Shown: positions 1 through 10,767 of the stretch, in pieces
How the letters are laid out: each line of letters starts with the position of its first letter
How positions within the stretch are numbered: the stretch's first letter is position 1
Source: Hypericibacter terrae
GTDB taxonomy: Bacteria > Pseudomonadota > Alphaproteobacteria > Dongiales > Dongiaceae
Length of the DNA: 64,000 bases
Reading direction: 5' to 3'
NCBI RefSeq assembly: GCF_008728855.1
Contig: NZ_CP042906.1
Span: 1,302,001 to 1,366,000, forward strand
Program-made: the position numbers and the translations under genes
Notes under the pieces: model-generated
The model's database searches: none
The model's input: only the letters and a program-made list of their open reading frames with translations
What the model was told of the DNA's origin: nothing

Positions 1-179
1 CGGCGATCGCGGCCGGCCAGCAGGCCACCCGGCGCTATGCCAAGCGCCAATACACCTGGTTTCGCCACCGGCTGCCGGGCGCGGCCCGGATCGAGGCCGA
101 TCCGCTGGAGCCGGGCTTTGCGGGCGCGCAATTTTTGGAAAGATTCTTTCGCGATTTCTTTTCGAAGATTTGCCATTAG
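1..179 (+). CDS. miaA: tRNA dimethylallyltransferase MiaA, C-terminal end (partial)
   Basis: The last 58 codons of a gene that enters from the left; the frame begins at base 3 and stops at TAG 177-179. The peptide contains RRYAKRQYTWFR, which matches the conserved C-terminal helix of MiaA. MiaA transfers a dimethylallyl group to A37 of tRNAs reading UNN codons. The tail after this motif is short, as is usual for the family. No other family is suggested by this motif, but the catalytic N-terminal part (P-loop) lies outside the window, so the call depends on the C-terminal segment only. Confidence 0.75.
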   Translation, partial: AIAAGQQATRRYAKRQYTWFRHRLPGAARIEADPLEPGFAGAQFLERFFRDFFSKICH

Positions 180-335
180 CTGTTGACCGCATTGCAGCAA
201 ATCACTAGTTTCGGGCTCCTTGCCGGCCGGAAAGGTCCGTGCGGGAGGGGTTTGTGCGCCCGTAAATCGGCCGCGCGAGACCGGCGGAGCCCTTGAACGG
301 GCTTCCGAATTTTGTGAAGGAAAGGATCAGCGAAA
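180..335 (+). promoter_or_regulatory. ilvB leader region with inverted repeat
   Basis: A 156-bp gap between miaA and ilvB. A TTGACC hexamer lies at 183-188 but has no convincing -10 partner. A 7-bp inverted repeat, GGGCTCC at 213-219 and GGAGCCC at 286-292, could fold in the transcript, which would fit attenuation of ilv genes, although I see no Ile/Val/Leu-rich leader peptide. A good ribosome binding site (AAGGAAAGG) precedes ilvB. Confidence 0.3.
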
Positions 336-2102
336 ATGTCTGCGCAGGAGATGATCGGTGCGTCTGTCCTCATCCGGGCCCTTTTGGACCAGGGTGTGGA
401 CGTCGTATTCGGCTATCCCGGCGGCGCCGTCCTTCCGATCTATGACGAGCTCTTCAAACAAAACGCGCTGCGCCACATTCTCGTGCGTCATGAGCAGGCG
501 GCCGTGCATGCGGCCGAGGGCTATGCGCGCTCGACCGGCAAGGTCGGCGTCGTGCTGGTGACCTCGGGTCCGGGCGCCACCAATGCGGTGACCGGCCTGA
601 CCGACGCGCTGATGGATTCGATTCCGATCGTCTGCCTGACCGGTCAGGTCCCGACCCATCTGATCGGCAATGACGCGTTCCAGGAGGCCGACACCACCGG
701 CATCACCCGGCCCTGCACCAAGCATAACTACCTGGTGAAGAACGTGGCCGATCTCGGCCGCGTGGTGCATGAGGCCTTCCATGTCGCGCGCAGCGGCCGG
801 CCCGGTCCGGTCGTGATCGACCTGCCCAAGGATGTGCTGCAGGCCAAGACGACCTATGCCGGCGCGCCGGCGGCGTCCGCGCGCAAGCATCGCAGCTACA
901 ACCCCCCGGTGAAGGGCGATCCGCGGCAGATCGAGGCCGCGGTCGAGCTCCTGGCCAAGGCCAAGAAGCCGCTCTTCTATTGCGGCGGCGGCGTCATCAA
1001 TTCAGGCCCTGCGGCCGCGCAGCTGCTGAAGGATTTCGTGAAGCTGACCGGCTTCCCCTGCACCCTGACGCTGATGGGGCTGGGCGCCTTCCCGGCCTCC
1101 GATCCGCAGTTCCTCGGCATGCTGGGCATGCACGGCATGTATGAGGCGAACTGGGCGATGCATGATTGCGACGTGATGGTCGCGGTCGGCGCCCGCTTCG
1201 ACGACCGCGTCACCGGCAGGATCAGCGCCTTCTCGCCGAACTCGAAGAAGATCCATATCGATATCGATCCTTCCTCGATCAACAAGAACGTCCGCGTGGA
1301 CGTGCCGATCGTGGGCGATGTCGGCCATGTGCTCGAGGACATGATCAAGGTCTGGAAGGCGAAGCAGATCCAGCCGGACCGCAAGGCGCTCGAGGCCTGG
1401 TGGAAGCAGATCGAGGAATGGCGCGGCCGCAACTGCCTGCGCTTCAAGAACTCGACCAGCATCATCAAGCCGCAATATGCGCTGCAGCGGCTCTATGAGG
1501 CGATCAAGGACAAGGATGTCTACATCACGACCGAGGTCGGTCAGCATCAGATGTGGGCGGCCCAGTTCCTCAAATTCGAGCAGCCCAATCGCTGGCTGAC
1601 CTCGGGCGGCCTCGGCACCATGGGCTACGGCCTGCCGGCCGCGATCGGCGTGCAGATCGCGCATCCCGACGCGCTGGTCATCGACGTGGCCGGCGAGGCC
1701 TCGATCCTGATGAACATCCAGGAACTCTCCACCGCCTGCCAATACCGGCTGCCGGTCAAGATCTTCATCCTGAACAACCAATATATGGGCATGGTGCGGC
1801 AGTGGCAGGAGCTGCTGCATGGCGGCCGCTATTCCGAGAGCTACACGGATTCGCTGCCCGATTTCGTCAAGCTGGCCGACGCCTTCGGCGGCGTGGGCAT
1901 GCTGATCGAGAAGCCCTCCGATCTCGACGGCGCCATCGACGAGATGATCAAGACCCGCCGGACCGTGGTGGTCGATTGCCGCGTCGATCAGACCGAGAAC
2001 TGCTTCCCGATGATCCCGTCGGGTGCCGCGCATAACGAGATGCTGCTCGGGCCCCACGATCATGCGAAGCCGGTCTCCGAAGAAGGCATGGTGCTGGTGT
2101 AA
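336..2102 (+). CDS. ilvB: acetolactate synthase large (catalytic) subunit
   Basis: 588 aa, the usual length for biosynthetic acetohydroxyacid synthase. It condenses two pyruvates, or pyruvate and 2-oxobutyrate, in the first common step of Val/Leu/Ile synthesis, using ThDP, Mg2+ and FAD. The N-terminal ThDP-PYR domain has the catalytic Glu in RHEQAA; the central FAD-type domain and the C-terminal ThDP-PP domain follow. The metal-binding signature that normally reads GD(G/A)S is GEAS here (Glu454), followed by the expected NNQYMGM. The start is set by AAGGAAAGG about 12 bases upstream. It lies 5 bases before ilvN, its regulatory subunit. Confidence 0.95.
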   Translation: MSAQEMIGASVLIRALLDQGVDVVFGYPGGAVLPIYDELFKQNALRHILVRHEQAAVHAAEGYARSTGKVGVVLVTSGPGATNAVTGLTDALMDSIPIVCLTGQVPTHLIGNDAFQEADTTGITRPCTKHNYLVKNVADLGRVVHEAFHVARSGRPGPVVIDLPKDVLQAKTTYAGAPAASARKHRSYNPPVKGDPRQIEAAVELLAKAKKPLFYCGGGVINSGPAAAQLLKDFVKLTGFPCTLTLMGLGAFPASDPQFLGMLGMHGMYEANWAMHDCDVMVAVGARFDDRVTGRISAFSPNSKKIHIDIDPSSINKNVRVDVPIVGDVGHVLEDMIKVWKAKQIQPDRKALEAWWKQIEEWRGRNCLRFKNSTSIIKPQYALQRLYEAIKDKDVYITTEVGQHQMWAAQFLKFEQPNRWLTSGGLGTMGYGLPAAIGVQIAHPDALVIDVAGEASILMNIQELSTACQYRLPVKIFILNNQYMGMVRQWQELLHGGRYSESYTDSLPDFVKLADAFGGVGMLIEKPSDLDGAIDEMIKTRRTVVVDCRVDQTENCFPMIPSGAAHNEMLLGPHDHAKPVSEEGMVLV

Positions 2103-2107
2103 GTGCC

Positions 2108-2620
2108 ATGGCTGAACCGCAAAAGATCGAGCGCCACACCATCTCGGTGCTGGTGGACAACGAACCCGGCATCCTGGCCCGCGTGGTCGGGCTGTTCTCC
2201 GGCCGCGGCTACAACATCGAGAGCCTGACCGTCGCCGAGGTCGATGCGCAGCGCCATCTGTCGCGCATCACCATCGTCACCTCCGGCACGGTCATGATCA
2301 TCGAGCAGATCAAGGCCCAGCTCGGGCGGCTGGTTCCGGTCCATCGGGTCAGCGACCTGACGGCCGAGGGCCCCAGCCTCGAGCGCGAGCTGGCCCTGAT
2401 CAAGGTGCGCGGCACCGGCGAGAAGCGGGTCGAATCCCTGCGCATCGCCGACATCTTCCGCGCCCGCGTCGTGGATTCGACCATCGAATCCTTCGTGTTC
2501 GAGATGACGGGTTCGACCGACAAGCTCAATGCCTTCATCAATCTGATGCAGCCCTTGGGACTGGTCGACGTATCGCGTACCGGCGTTGCAGCAATCGCAC
2601 GCGGCCCCGAGGCGCTTTGA
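2108..2620 (+). CDS. ilvN: acetolactate synthase small (regulatory) subunit
   Basis: 170 aa, normal for IlvN/IlvH. It binds the catalytic subunit, stimulates it and confers valine feedback inhibition. The N-terminal ACT domain (about residues 8-82) shows the typical HTISVLVDNEPGILARV start and GRGYNIESLTV strand; the C-terminal ALS_ss_C domain follows. It starts 5 bases after the ilvB stop, so the two are almost certainly co-translated. The 131-bp gap to ilvC has no obvious terminator, so one ilvBNC transcript is likely. Confidence 0.95.
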   Translation: MAEPQKIERHTISVLVDNEPGILARVVGLFSGRGYNIESLTVAEVDAQRHLSRITIVTSGTVMIIEQIKAQLGRLVPVHRVSDLTAEGPSLERELALIKVRGTGEKRVESLRIADIFRARVVDSTIESFVFEMTGSTDKLNAFINLMQPLGLVDVSRTGVAAIARGPEAL

Positions 2621-2751
2621 GGCCTATAAACCAACGAAATCGCACGGGGCCTATCGGCGGGGTCGATCCCGCCACTCATTCGGAACGGCAGTGTCCTGGC
2701 CCCCTCGAGGGGCGCCTGCCGATGCTGGCAAAGACAGAGGAGAGGACTTGA

Positions 2752-3771
<1,020 letters not shown>

Positions 3772-3791
3772 ACGAGAAAACTCGGTCTGTT

Positions 3792-3814
3792 CCTTCCCCC
3801 GGAACGGGGGAAGG
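3792..3814 (+). terminator. perfect hairpin downstream of ilvC
   Basis: CCTTCCCCCG, loop GAA, then CGGGGGAAGG: a perfect 10-bp stem 20 bp past the ilvC stop, followed by TTAGAAAGG. It probably ends the ilv transcript. It is also the first half of one of the C/G-rich palindromic intergenic repeats seen elsewhere in the window, so its origin may be a repeat rather than a dedicated terminator. Confidence 0.5.
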
Positions 3815-3841
3815 TTAGAAAGGAAGATGACGCGCTGTCGG

Positions 3842-3881
3842 ATATCGAGCGGCCCTCTCCCTCACCCTCCCCCGCGAAGCG
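3842..3881. repeat. palindromic repeat arm split by IS copy 1
   Basis: The spacer GATGACGCG..CGAGCGGCCC and the arm CCCTCCCCCGCGAAGCG end exactly where IS copy 1 begins. Joining 3881 to 5179 restores CCTCCCCCGC-GAA-GCGGGGGAGG, a perfect 10-bp hairpin. A similar spacer and hairpin follow IS copy 2 (62918-62975), so this is a member of a dispersed family. Confidence 0.7.
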
Positions 3882-5169
3882 CAGGGCTGTCCGGGGAAAC
3901 TCATGCATAACAGAACGCCATCTGGTTGGCTGGGACTTTGGGAGATGGCTTGCTTGGATTGACGGGCGGCGGGCGATCGATACGGTGGAAGGTTTTCCTG
4001 GTAAAGAGCGACTGGCCGACGAGTTCGGCCAGTCGCAGGAGGGGGATTTTCACGCTGTGGAGGCGCGCGCCGATGCGCAGGAGCAGATAGGCGATCATGG
4101 CGGCGAGGACCTGCAGCCGGATGGCATTTTCGTTGTTGCCAAGGAACTTGCGAATATCGAGATGCTGCTTGATCCAGCGGAACAGCAGCTCGATCTGCCA
4201 CCGGGTCTTGTAGAGGGTGGCGATTTCCACGGCCGAGCGGGTCATATCGTTGGTGATGAGGGTGATGACGCCGCCTTTTTCGCGCCGGACCCGGATCCGA
4301 CGCAGCCGGATCGCCAGCTTGGAATCGCCCTTACTGACGAGGCGGACCTCGGCGTCGTCGATGATCCTGAAGCCGTCGCCGACAATCTTCCGGAGCTTGC
4401 GCCGCTTGGTGGCGCGCAAGCGCATGTTGGACTTCGCGCGCGTGACGAAGACCGCCTCGGCGGCGTCGATCTGGCACCACCAACTGTAGCGACAATAGCC
4501 TTTGTCGAAGACATAGGTGGCTCCGGCCTCGATCGGCACGCGCCGGCCCACCTCGATGTCGTTGATGGTGGCCGGCGTGACCTCGACCGAGCAGGGGCGA
4601 TCGGCCTTGGGATCGTAGACGACATGCATCTTCATGCCGCGGATCCGGCCGTTCCAGTCCGCCCAGGCGCAGACCTTGCCCAGCGGAATCGGCGAGGCGT
4701 CGATCAAACGCAGCATCTCGTTCCCTTCCTGGCGAGCCAGCCGATCCACCTCCTGGGAAAGCGTGCCAAACAGCCCCGCAAACACACTCACTGGACGGCG
4801 CGCATTGGCATCCGACAAGGTCGAACGAACCAGCTTCCCGACCCCCAGATGGTAGTGATGCTGGGAGTTGGCGTTGAAACCCGCCTCCACCCCCCGCAGG
4901 CTCTTGGCGTGGCTGAGCTGGGCGTAGATCAGCGCCACCAGATGATCCCAGCTCTTGAAGGATTTGTCGTAGGCATCGCCGTCGTGGCGCTCCACCAGCG
5001 TGCGGAATTGACGCCGATCGATGGGTTTCAGCAGGCTCACGAAGATGCTACCCATGTACTGCATGCCCGGTTCCCTTTCTGAGTCTCGACAACCAGAAAG
5101 TACCCGGAAAACCTCCGGAAAACCGGGCATGCGCCCGCGACCTATCGACTCATTCCCCGGACAGCCCTG
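3882..5169 (-). mobile_element. IS4-family insertion sequence, copy 1 (1288 bp)
   Basis: The boundaries come from comparing this element with its second copy at 61601-62888. Both ends carry the 17-bp perfect terminal inverted repeat CAGGGCTGTCCGGGGAA (3882-3898 and, inverted, 5153-5169). A 9-bp target duplication CGCGAAGCG flanks it at 3873-3881 and 5170-5178. The single gene is a DDE transposase on the minus strand. The two copies appear identical over their full length as I read them, which points to recent transposition. The target is the apex of a palindromic intergenic repeat. Confidence 0.95.
3901..5064 (-). CDS. IS4-family transposase (copy 1)
   Basis: 387 aa from the ATG at 5064, which has AGAAAGGGAA upstream; a longer in-frame start at 5130 is less likely. 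The N-terminal part (about 1-75, GSIFVSLLKPIDRRQF) resembles the DUF4372 domain of IS4-type transposases. The catalytic core has Asp in IDASPIPL, Asp in FDKGYCRY, and the IS4 signature Y-2-R-3-E-6-K in YKTRWQIELLFRWIK. All catalytic residues are present, so the enzyme should be active. It cuts and pastes its own element. The sequence is the same as the copy at 61620-62783. Confidence 0.93.
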   Translation of the reverse strand: MQYMGSIFVSLLKPIDRRQFRTLVERHDGDAYDKSFKSWDHLVALIYAQLSHAKSLRGVEAGFNANSQHHYHLGVGKLVRSTLSDANARRPVSVFAGLFGTLSQEVDRLARQEGNEMLRLIDASPIPLGKVCAWADWNGRIRGMKMHVVYDPKADRPCSVEVTPATINDIEVGRRVPIEAGATYVFDKGYCRYSWWCQIDAAEAVFVTRAKSNMRLRATKRRKLRKIVGDGFRIIDDAEVRLVSKGDSKLAIRLRRIRVRREKGGVITLITNDMTRSAVEIATLYKTRWQIELLFRWIKQHLDIRKFLGNNENAIRLQVLAAMIAYLLLRIGARLHSVKIPLLRLAELVGQSLFTRKTFHRIDRPPPVNPSKPSPKVPANQMAFCYA

Positions 5170-5204
5170 CGCGAAGCGGGGGAGGGGATACTGAAACCAA
5201 AGAG

Positions 5205-5230
5205 GCCTCGCTTCCTCCCGGGAGCGAGGC
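5205..5230 (-). terminator. terminator of the PotD-like gene
   Basis: Read on the minus strand: GCCTCGCT, a short C/G-rich loop, AGCGAGGC, then CTCTTTGGTTT. The 8-bp stem starts 10 bases after the stop codon of the binding-protein gene and is followed by a T-rich run, as in an intrinsic terminator. Confidence 0.65.
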
Positions 5231-5240
5231 TTGTCGCTTT

Positions 5241-6380
5241 CTACAGCCCCGCCTTCACCTTCTCGAACATGGCGATCAGTCGCTCGCGCTGATCGTTGGC
5301 CTGGGGCTCGAAGAAATGCGTGCGGGGATCGCTGATGCGCTCTTCCGCCTTGTCGAAGGCGAGGCCCTTGACCAGTTCGGGATCGGCGGCGGCGAGCGTC
5401 TTCCGGTTGGAATGGCCGTAATAGAGATTTTCCATCAGCGTCACGCCGCTCTCGGTGGAGAGCATCGCATCCATGAATTCGTAAGCCTGGCTCTCGTCGC
5501 CCGGGCCGTCCTTCATCAGCACCATGCCGCAGATCCAGGTCAGGATGCCTTCCTTCGGCGTCATGAATTTGATCGGCACGTCCTGATCGGCCATGGTCTT
5601 GACGATATCGTTCCAGGCAGTCGTAGCCACGAGCTCGCCGGACGCCAGGCCCTGCTGCATCTCGGTCGCATCGGTCCAGTAGAAGCGGATGTTGGCGTTG
5701 AGCTTCGTCATGACCGCCTCCACCTTGGGATATTCATCCTCGCTCAGGGCAAAGGGATTCTTCGCGCCGGCAAGGATGGCGGACATGATCGGAACTTCCT
5801 CCGAATTGTCGAACGCCGACATCTTGCCCTTGTAGCGCTCGTCGAGCAGGAGGCCGTAGCTCTCTTCGGCGATCTCGACCTTGTCGGGGCGATAGGCGAT
5901 CGAGCTGTTGCCCCATTCCCAGGGCACATGAAAGATCTGCCCGTCGATCTGCACGCCGGAAACCTTCTTGAAGCCCTCGAACACGTCGGGCCAGTTCTCG
6001 AGCCGGTCGACATCGATCGGTTTCACGATCCCGGCCGCATGCCAGCGCACGACATTGCTGGTGCAGGGGTGGGCGACATCGGCGCGGTAGCCGTTGCGAA
6101 CGCGCTGCAGCGCTTCTTCCTCGTCGGCGAAGATCGCGTAGTTCGGTGTGCCGCCGTTCTTCTTGACGTAGGCGTTGTGATAGATCGGATCGTCATATCC
6201 GGCCCAGGTGTAATAGGTCAGGTTCGGTTTCGCGGCGGCGAGGCGTTGTCCCAGCGTCGTCGTGCCGAGCCCGATCCCGACGGCGGCCAGCGCCTTCAGG
6301 AAATGCCGGCGATCGACCCGGCCTGCGGCAAAATCGCGAACGAAGCCTTCCGCGCGGCGGCGGCGCAGGCTCTTTCCCAT
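5241..6380 (-). CDS. PotD/PotF-like ABC transporter substrate-binding protein, Tat-exported
   Basis: 379 aa. The N terminus has a twin-arginine signal (DRRHFLKALAAVGIG) followed by a hydrophobic stretch and an Ala-rich cleavage region, so it should be exported folded to the periplasm. The mature part (PNLTYYTWAGYDDP onward) matches the bacterial extracellular solute-binding family that includes PotD/PotF, which bind polyamines. ATG 6380 is preferred because GGGGAGGAAG sits 7 bases upstream; an in-frame GTG at 6386 is too close to it. No ATPase or permease gene is adjacent, so it is an orphan binding protein here and its ligand is unknown. Confidence 0.8.
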   Translation of the reverse strand: MGKSLRRRRAEGFVRDFAAGRVDRRHFLKALAAVGIGLGTTTLGQRLAAAKPNLTYYTWAGYDDPIYHNAYVKKNGGTPNYAIFADEEEALQRVRNGYRADVAHPCTSNVVRWHAAGIVKPIDVDRLENWPDVFEGFKKVSGVQIDGQIFHVPWEWGNSSIAYRPDKVEIAEESYGLLLDERYKGKMSAFDNSEEVPIMSAILAGAKNPFALSEDEYPKVEAVMTKLNANIRFYWTDATEMQQGLASGELVATTAWNDIVKTMADQDVPIKFMTPKEGILTWICGMVLMKDGPGDESQAYEFMDAMLSTESGVTLMENLYYGHSNRKTLAAADPELVKGLAFDKAEERISDPRTHFFEPQANDQRERLIAMFEKVKAGL

Positions 6381-6634
6381 GATCACTTCCTCCCCAGGTT
6401 GTCATTACCACTTCGTTAACTTTGGGCGGCGGGGTGCGGGGCAGAGCCGAACTTGGCCCAAAACGGCCTGGCGGCCGCCTGGGAATGCTTGCGATCGTAT
6501 GGAAATGGTTGGAGTTTTCCTCTGCCCCGGAACCCGGACCATTGTCCGCTCTCGCGGGGTTCTCTGGCAAGCCCGGGTGGAATTAAGCCGGCAGCGCGCT
6601 GATTTATTGAGAAAACAACGCGCCCCGAAAGGAC

Positions 6635-6664
6635 TTGTTAACCAACCTCAAGCAAGGTTACAAA
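6635..6664. promoter_or_regulatory. candidate operator dyad upstream of leuA
   Basis: TTGTTAACC and GGTTACAAA face each other across about 12 bases, an imperfect inverted repeat in an AT-rich patch. Its size suits a dimeric regulator. No regulator can be named from the sequence. Confidence 0.3.
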
Positions 6665-6678
6665 GCTGCGGACCGGAC

Positions 6679-6726
6679 ATGAATCGGGCTTTGAGCTGGC
6701 TATATGTTTTTGATTTGCCGCGATAA
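6679..6726 (+). CDS. possible leuA leader peptide (15 aa)
   Basis: ATG to TAA, reading MNRALSWLYVFDLPR. Three of 15 residues are Leu, coded TTG, CTA and TTG, which are uncommon codons in this GC-rich sequence. It lies 205 bp before leuA and is followed by GC-rich DNA that can form stems. Leader-peptide attenuation of leu genes is known in proteobacteria; here it is only a suggestion, since the ribosome binding site is weak and no clear terminator/antiterminator pair was resolved. Confidence 0.25.
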   Translation: MNRALSWLYVFDLPR

Positions 6727-6931
6727 TTTTCACTTGGCGCCCTGTGCGGCGCGGCGCGCGGCCGGCTCAACCTCAACCCGTGGACGGACCGCCCTGTCTC
6801 TGGAGCTTCGGACGCTTCGACTTACCCGCCCCTGACCGGCGGAGGCGAGGGCTTAAGCCGCCTTGTTACGCCATTCAGGGGACATCGGTCGAAGTCGCTC
6901 TCGGAACCAGAGATGCCAAAGGGTTAGAGCA

Positions 6932-8485
6932 ATGGACACGGGTCGAGATCCCAACCGCGTCGTCATTTTCGACACCACCATGCGCGACGGCGAGCAATCG
7001 CCCGGCGCCTCGATGAATCTCGACGAGAAGAAGCGCATTGCCGCGGTTCTCGAGGAGATGGGCGTCGATGTGATCGAAGCCGGATTTCCGATCGCCTCCA
7101 ACGGCGATTTCGAGGCGGTGCGCGAAGTCGCGAAGCTGCTGAAGACCAGCTCGGTCGCGGGCCTCGCGCGCGCGTCGAAGAAGGATATCGATCGCGCCTG
7201 GGAGGCGCTCCAGGGCGCCGTTCGTCCGCGCATCCACAGTTTCCTCTCGACCAGCCCGCTCCATATGAAGTTCAAGCTGCAGATGGAGCCCGAGGCGGTG
7301 CATCAGGCCGTCATCGACAGCGTCACCTATGCGCGCAGCCTGTGCGAGGACGTCGAATGGTCGGCCGAGGACGCCTCGCGCACCGATCACGACTTCCTCT
7401 GCCGCTGCGTCGAGGCCGCGATCAAATGCGGCGCCAGCACCATCAATATTCCCGACACGGTCGGCTATGCGGTGCCCGACGAGTTCGCGGCTCTCATCCG
7501 CATGCTGTTCAACCGCGTGCCCAACATCGACAAGGCGATCATCTCGGTCCATTGCCACAACGATCTGGGCCTCGCCGTCGCCAACTCGCTGGCCGCCGTC
7601 GGCGCCGGTGCGCGGCAGGTCGAATGCACCGTCAACGGGCTGGGCGAGCGCGCCGGCAACGCCGCCCTCGAAGAGATCGTGATGGCGCTGCGCACGCGCC
7701 AGAACGTCCTGCCCTACAAGACCGGCATCCATACCGAGGTCATCACCCGCGCCTCGCGCCTGGTCTCGACCGTGACCGGCTTCCCGGTCCAGCCGAACAA
7801 GGCGATCGTCGGCGCCAACGCCTTCGCCCACGAATCCGGCATCCATCAGGACGGCATGCTCAAGCATGCCGGCACCTACGAGATCATGACGCCGGAATCG
7901 GTCGGCCTCAGCCGCTCGACCCTGGTGATGGGCAAGCATTCAGGCCGCCACGCCTTCAAGTCCAAGCTCAAGGAGCTCGGTTTCGAGCTCGGCGACAATG
8001 CGATCGAAGAGGCATTCCGCCGCTTCAAGGATCTGGCCGACAAGAAGAAGGACGTGTTCGACGAGGACATCGTGGCACTCGTCGACGACGAGGTGGTGCG
8101 CTCGAACGAGAGCATCCGTTTCGTCTCGCTGCAGGTCGTCTGCGGCTCCAAGGGTCCGCAGCAGGCGGATCTCGAACTCGAGATCGACGGCGTCGTGAAG
8201 CAGACGCGCGCGCTGGGCGACGGCCCGGTGGACGCGACCTTCAAGGCGATCCGGCAGCTGTTCCCGCATGACGCGCGGCTGCAGCTGTTCCAAGTGAATG
8301 CCGTCACCGCCGGCACGGATGCGCAGGCGGAGGTGACGGTGCGGCTGGAGGAAAACGGCAAGACGGTGAACGGCCAGGGGGCCGATACCGATACGCTGGT
8401 GGCCTCCTGCAAGGCCTATCTGCACGCGCTCAACAAGCTCCTGACCAAGAGGCAGAAGACCGCGCCTGCCGCGCTTTCCGCTTGA
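6932..8485 (+). CDS. leuA: 2-isopropylmalate synthase
   Basis: 517 aa, the length of the long LeuA type. It condenses acetyl-CoA with 2-oxoisovalerate, the first committed step of leucine synthesis. The TIM-barrel domain begins with [13 protein letters not shown] and has the metal-binding HCHNDLG and the GLGERAGN motif; the C-terminal LeuA_dimer domain (about 390-505) is the leucine allosteric domain. Start ATG 6932 gives the standard N terminus; an upstream in-frame extension to 6863 has no family match. An intrinsic terminator follows. It stands alone, apart from ilvBNC by the PotD-like gene and the IS. Confidence 0.95.
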   Translation: MDTGRDPNRVVIFDTTMRDGEQSPGASMNLDEKKRIAAVLEEMGVDVIEAGFPIASNGDFEAVREVAKLLKTSSVAGLARASKKDIDRAWEALQGAVRPRIHSFLSTSPLHMKFKLQMEPEAVHQAVIDSVTYARSLCEDVEWSAEDASRTDHDFLCRCVEAAIKCGASTINIPDTVGYAVPDEFAALIRMLFNRVPNIDKAIISVHCHNDLGLAVANSLAAVGAGARQVECTVNGLGERAGNAALEEIVMALRTRQNVLPYKTGIHTEVITRASRLVSTVTGFPVQPNKAIVGANAFAHESGIHQDGMLKHAGTYEIMTPESVGLSRSTLVMGKHSGRHAFKSKLKELGFELGDNAIEEAFRRFKDLADKKKDVFDEDIVALVDDEVVRSNESIRFVSLQVVCGSKGPQQADLELEIDGVVKQTRALGDGPVDATFKAIRQLFPHDARLQLFQVNAVTAGTDAQAEVTVRLEENGKTVNGQGADTDTLVASCKAYLHALNKLLTKRQKTAPAALSA

Positions 8486-8491
8486 ACCCCG

Positions 8492-8513
8492 CGGGGTAAG
8501 GGGCCCCGTTTTT
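8492..8513 (+). terminator. leuA terminator
   Basis: CGGGG, loop TAAGGGG, CCCCG followed by five T residues, 7 bases after the leuA stop codon. The stem is short (5 bp) but all G:C. Confidence 0.5.
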
Positions 8514-8570
8514 CCAGACAATGCAGGCGCCAGGCAAGAGACCTGCGTCGGCCCAAATGCGATGAGGTAA

Positions 8571-9617
<1,047 letters not shown>

Positions 9618-9732
9618 TTGATTCCGCTCAATTTTCCTTTGCCCGATTCGGGTCTCGGGTTATCGTGAAGCGTGGAGTCGCGACGATGACGAAAAGCGAT
9701 TCCCGAATGGGCATTCGCTGCGGAGGCAGGTT

Positions 9733-10659
9733 ATGAAGCAGCGGACCGGCTCCGCGCTGCGCCTGGCTTCGCCGCTGCGGGCGTTGGTTCATCGGCTGAC
9801 CCTGGTCATGGTGATGGCTGCTGCCGTCGGCGTGATGGTCCTGGGTCGCGCGAATGGCCCCATGGTTTCCCAGGCCCGGACCGCGGTGTCCGACGCGGTG
9901 GCCCCGATCCTGGGCGCGCTCTCGGAGCCCGTGAGCTTCGCCGAAGGGCTCTTCGCCAATCTCGAGGAACTGGTCGATCTGCGGGCCGAGAACGCCCGCC
10001 TGCGCATCGAGCGCCAGCGTCTGGCCGAGTGGCAGACCATCGCCCAGCGCCTCGACGCCGAGAACCGTCAGCTCCGCACCATGCTGCATTTCGTGCCCGA
10101 CCCGCGATCGAGCTTCATCAGCGCCAGGGTGATCGGCGACCATACCGGCGCCTTCGTGCGCGAGGTTCTGATCTCGGCCGGCGAGAAGTCGGGCCTGCGC
10201 AAGGGCCAGGCGGCCATGACCGGCGACGGTCTGGCGGGCCGCGTCAGCGAGGTCGGGACCCGTTCGGCCCGGGTGCTGCTCCTGACCGACATCAATTCCC
10301 GCGTGCCGGTCGTGGTCGAGCGGACCCGCGACCGGGCCATCCTCGCCGGCGACAACTCGAACCGGCCCCAGCTGCTCTATCTCAAGCCCGGCCTTCAGAT
10401 CGAGGTCGGCGACCGCGTCGTCACGTCGGGCGATGGCGGGGCCTTCCCCCCGGGCCTGCCGGTGGGCGTGATCGACCGGATCTCGGACGGTGTCGTCTCG
10501 GTGACCCCCTTCGTGGACTGGGACCATATGGAATTCCTGCAGATCGTGGATTACGGCCTCGACGGCGTGCTGGGCGACGATCCGGCCGCGGCGGCGGCCA
10601 ATGCGGCGGCCAATCCTTCGGCTGGCGGCACGGTCGTGGCGCTTCCGCGCGGGCATTGA
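9733..10659 (+). CDS. mreC: rod shape-determining protein MreC
   Basis: 308 aa. A bitopic inner-membrane protein whose periplasmic domain links MreB to the wall synthases. One membrane segment lies near residues 20-42, followed by a coiled coil (LEELVDLRAENARLRIERQRLAEWQ) and the beta-rich MreC core (ARVIGDHTGAFVREVLISAG onward). The C-terminal Ala-rich tail is low complexity. GGAGGCAGG precedes ATG 9733. It is 115 bp after mreB. Confidence 0.93.
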   Translation: MKQRTGSALRLASPLRALVHRLTLVMVMAAAVGVMVLGRANGPMVSQARTAVSDAVAPILGALSEPVSFAEGLFANLEELVDLRAENARLRIERQRLAEWQTIAQRLDAENRQLRTMLHFVPDPRSSFISARVIGDHTGAFVREVLISAGEKSGLRKGQAAMTGDGLAGRVSEVGTRSARVLLLTDINSRVPVVVERTRDRAILAGDNSNRPQLLYLKPGLQIEVGDRVVTSGDGGAFPPGLPVGVIDRISDGVVSVTPFVDWDHMEFLQIVDYGLDGVLGDDPAAAAANAAANPSAGGTVVALPRGH

Positions 10660-10767
10660 CGAGGCGGGCGCGGGAAAGCGCGCCCCAAAAGGTTCGGCGC
10701 CGAAGGCGCCTTTGGTGAATGCGGGTGCCTCAGGGTGCCCCGACTCTTAAAGGATACAACTCGGATC

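Larger units (their letters stand above)
6381..6931 (+). other. 551-bp intergenic region upstream of leuA
   Basis: It separates two divergent genes and should hold both promoters. Visible structure: the Shine-Dalgarno of the PotD-like gene at the left edge, an AT-richer stretch at 6595-6730, an imperfect dyad at 6635-6664 and a 15-codon Leu-containing frame at 6679-6726. From 6727 to 6900 it is very GC-rich with several possible stems. I cannot pick a clear sigma-70 promoter. Confidence 0.5.

Noticed and set aside
1002-2063. A 353-codon frame antisense to ilvB
   Set aside because: Shadow of a strongly supported ilvB gene; composition is His/Asp-rich as expected from antisense frames.
3985-5082. 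A 365-codon frame antisense to the IS transposase (also at 61704-62801)
   Set aside because: It mirrors the transposase codons, has no start signal and no recognisable domain.
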